A DNA stretch of 6,198 nt, taken from DATCVR01 sp036566745 (GTDB lineage Bacteria > Actinomycetota > Actinomycetes > Jiangellales > Jiangellaceae). This document shows positions 5,248-6,198 of this stretch, piece after piece. Location: contig DATCVR010000183.1 in NCBI GenBank assembly GCA_036566745.1, positions 1 through 6,198 on the forward strand, read 5' to 3'. Position 1 is the stretch's first letter. Each line of letters begins with the position of its first letter. The position numbers and the translations under genes were made by a program. The notes beneath the pieces are model-generated. The model searched no databases. It was not told the DNA's origin and worked only from the letters and a program-made list of their open reading frames with translations.

Positions 5248-6198
5248 TCACGTCAAGATGAAGGTGCTGGAGCGCCGACCCGCGGTGCCGCCGACGGTGA
5301 GGGCACCGCGGTCGTGCTGGAGGTATTCGCCGCGGTCCGTGGCCACCTGCAGCGAGATGCCGCCCTTGACCGGGATCCGGCGGAAGCTGGCCTCAGCGGC
5401 GTACGCCGGCCCGGGCTCGACCGGGTCGATCCGGACGATGCCGCCGCTGACCCGGACATACCGGTCGGGGAAGTTGACCGACTGCAGCGACTCCGAGCCG
5501 TCGCCGGCCAGACCGGGGACGAAGCGGAACTGGCTGTCGGCGAGCTCTCTCGGGGCATGGTCCACCCGCACGGCGTACTCGTAGTGGCGTACGAACGAGC
5601 CCGGCGCATCCAGCGGGGTGAGCCGCACGATCGGCCCGCCCTTCCCGACCGGGACCCCGAACATGGGTGTGCCGTCCGCGTGCCACACCACCTTCTGCAC
5701 GCGAGCGTGCCGGTTCGGGTCGTAGAGGGGATCACCGGTGATGTCGCGGTAGTCCCGCGCGTGGTAGACGAGAACGTCGGTCACGCCGTCCTCGGCGACC
5801 GTGAACGAGTTGTGCCCCGGGCCGTACTGCCCGGTCTGCACGTTCGTCGTGAACACCGGACCGGGGCTCTTGACCCACGACGCCGGGTCGAGCAGATCGG
5901 CGTCCGCCGATGCGGTGAGCAGGCCCATGCAGTAGCGCGAGTCAGTGGCACTGGCGGAGAACGTCATGAAGACGCGGCCGTTGCGGACCAGCACGGCGGG
6001 CCCCTCGTTGACCTTGAACCCCTGCACCTCCCAGCTGCGGGTCGGGGTCGCGATCCGAGCAGGGAAGGTGCTGATCGCGAACGGGGAGCTCATCTCGGCG
6101 ATGTAGAGGCTGGTGTTCACCGCGATCTCGGGCTCGCTCTGCGCCCAGACCAGGTAGCGGCGGCCGGCGTGCTCGAACGTGGTGGCGTCGAGGGCGAA
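5248..6198 (-). CDS. GH43-family arabinofuranosidase/arabinanase with C-terminal AbfB (CBM42-like) domain, 5'-truncated
   Basis: A predicted secreted enzyme cleaving alpha-L-arabinofuranosyl linkages, seen here as its last 316 residues. Reading continues in frame to the window edge, so the GTG at 6118-6120 is internal. Residues about 1-185 are the latter part of a GH43 five-bladed propeller. A-L-D-A-T-T-F (2-8) carries the aspartate expected to tune the catalytic acid (D4). Y-L-V-W-A-Q (15-20) and L-Y-I-A-E-M (31-36) are typical blade strands. V-N-E-G-P-A (63-68) carries the likely general acid E65, and G-P-G-H-N-S (126-131) has the conserved histidine (H129). The nucleophilic aspartate and any signal peptide would be upstream, outside the window. 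Residues about 191-316 form an AbfB beta-trefoil domain that binds arabinose side chains, with repeated S-L-Q-S/V and R-Y-V-R-V or E-Y-L-Q-H units. Streptomyces exo-1,5-alpha-L-arabinofuranosidases share this GH43 plus CBM42 layout. Family is firm; exact linkage specificity is not. Confidence 0.85.
   Translation of the reverse strand, partial: FALDATTFEHAGRRYLVWAQSEPEIAVNTSLYIAEMSSPFAISTFPARIATPTRSWEVQGFKVNEGPAVLVRNGRVFMTFSASATDSRYCMGLLTASADADLLDPASWVKSPGPVFTTNVQTGQYGPGHNSFTVAEDGVTDVLVYHARDYRDITGDPLYDPNRHARVQKVVWHADGTPMFGVPVGKGGPIVRLTPLDAPGSFVRHYEYAVRVDHAPRELADSQFRFVPGLAGDGSESLQSVNFPDRYVRVSGGIVRIDPVEPGPAYAAEASFRRIPVKGGISLQVATDRGEYLQHDRGALTVGGTAGRRSSTFILT

Noticed and set aside
5069..5251. 60-codon minus-strand open frame starting in a GTGA overlap with the GH43 stop codon
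   Set aside because: The 4-bp overlap looks like translational coupling, but there is no ribosome binding site before the GTG, the product has no recognisable feature, and the frame runs through the inverted-repeat region.
6118..6120. GTG at 6118-6120 as the start of the GH43 gene
   Set aside because: The frame stays open to the window edge, and the upstream 26 codons encode typical GH43 strands (A-L-D-A-T-T-F and Y-L-V-W-A-Q).

Overview
The window comes from a high-GC Gram-positive bacterium, most likely an actinobacterium. The base composition is strongly GC-rich with G/C at third codon positions, the secreted enzyme has an actinobacterial-style signal peptide, and the gene families are typical of soil or plant-associated actinomycetes. 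The genus cannot be fixed from the sequence.

Layout. Positions 1-1120 (+) hold the 3' part of a major facilitator superfamily (MFS) transporter gene. It converges on 1184-4282 (-), a complete gene for a large secreted glycoside hydrolase that looks like a divergent GH106 (alpha-L-rhamnosidase-type) enzyme. Upstream of it on the same strand lies a TetR-family regulator (4380-4988, -). After a 259-bp gap comes the 3' part of a GH43-type arabinofuranosidase/arabinanase with a C-terminal AbfB (CBM42-like) arabinose-binding domain (5248-6198, -), whose 5' end is outside the window. The many other open frames, including long ones antisense to the GH106-like gene, are high-GC shadows.

Function. The two hydrolases suggest a small catabolic island for a plant polysaccharide or glycoside carrying arabinofuranosyl and rhamnosyl groups (for example rhamnogalacturonan I with arabinan side chains, or arabinogalactan). 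This is inference from family membership. Nothing in the sequence ties the MFS protein to the same substrate.

Regulation. The 97-bp gap between the TetR gene and the GH106-like gene is the most informative non-coding stretch. It holds a good housekeeping-type promoter (TTGACG, 17 nt, TAGTCT), a LacI-type near-palindrome (TGAAACGATTCA) between the predicted transcription start and the ribosome binding site, and a perfect 12-bp palindrome (GAACGCGCGTTC) just upstream of the -35 box. The gene therefore appears to have its own promoter, possibly under two regulators. I found no RNA gene, CRISPR array, insertion sequence or convincing intrinsic terminator. Apart from this promoter arrangement and some divergent features of the hydrolases, I see no evidence of an undescribed system.
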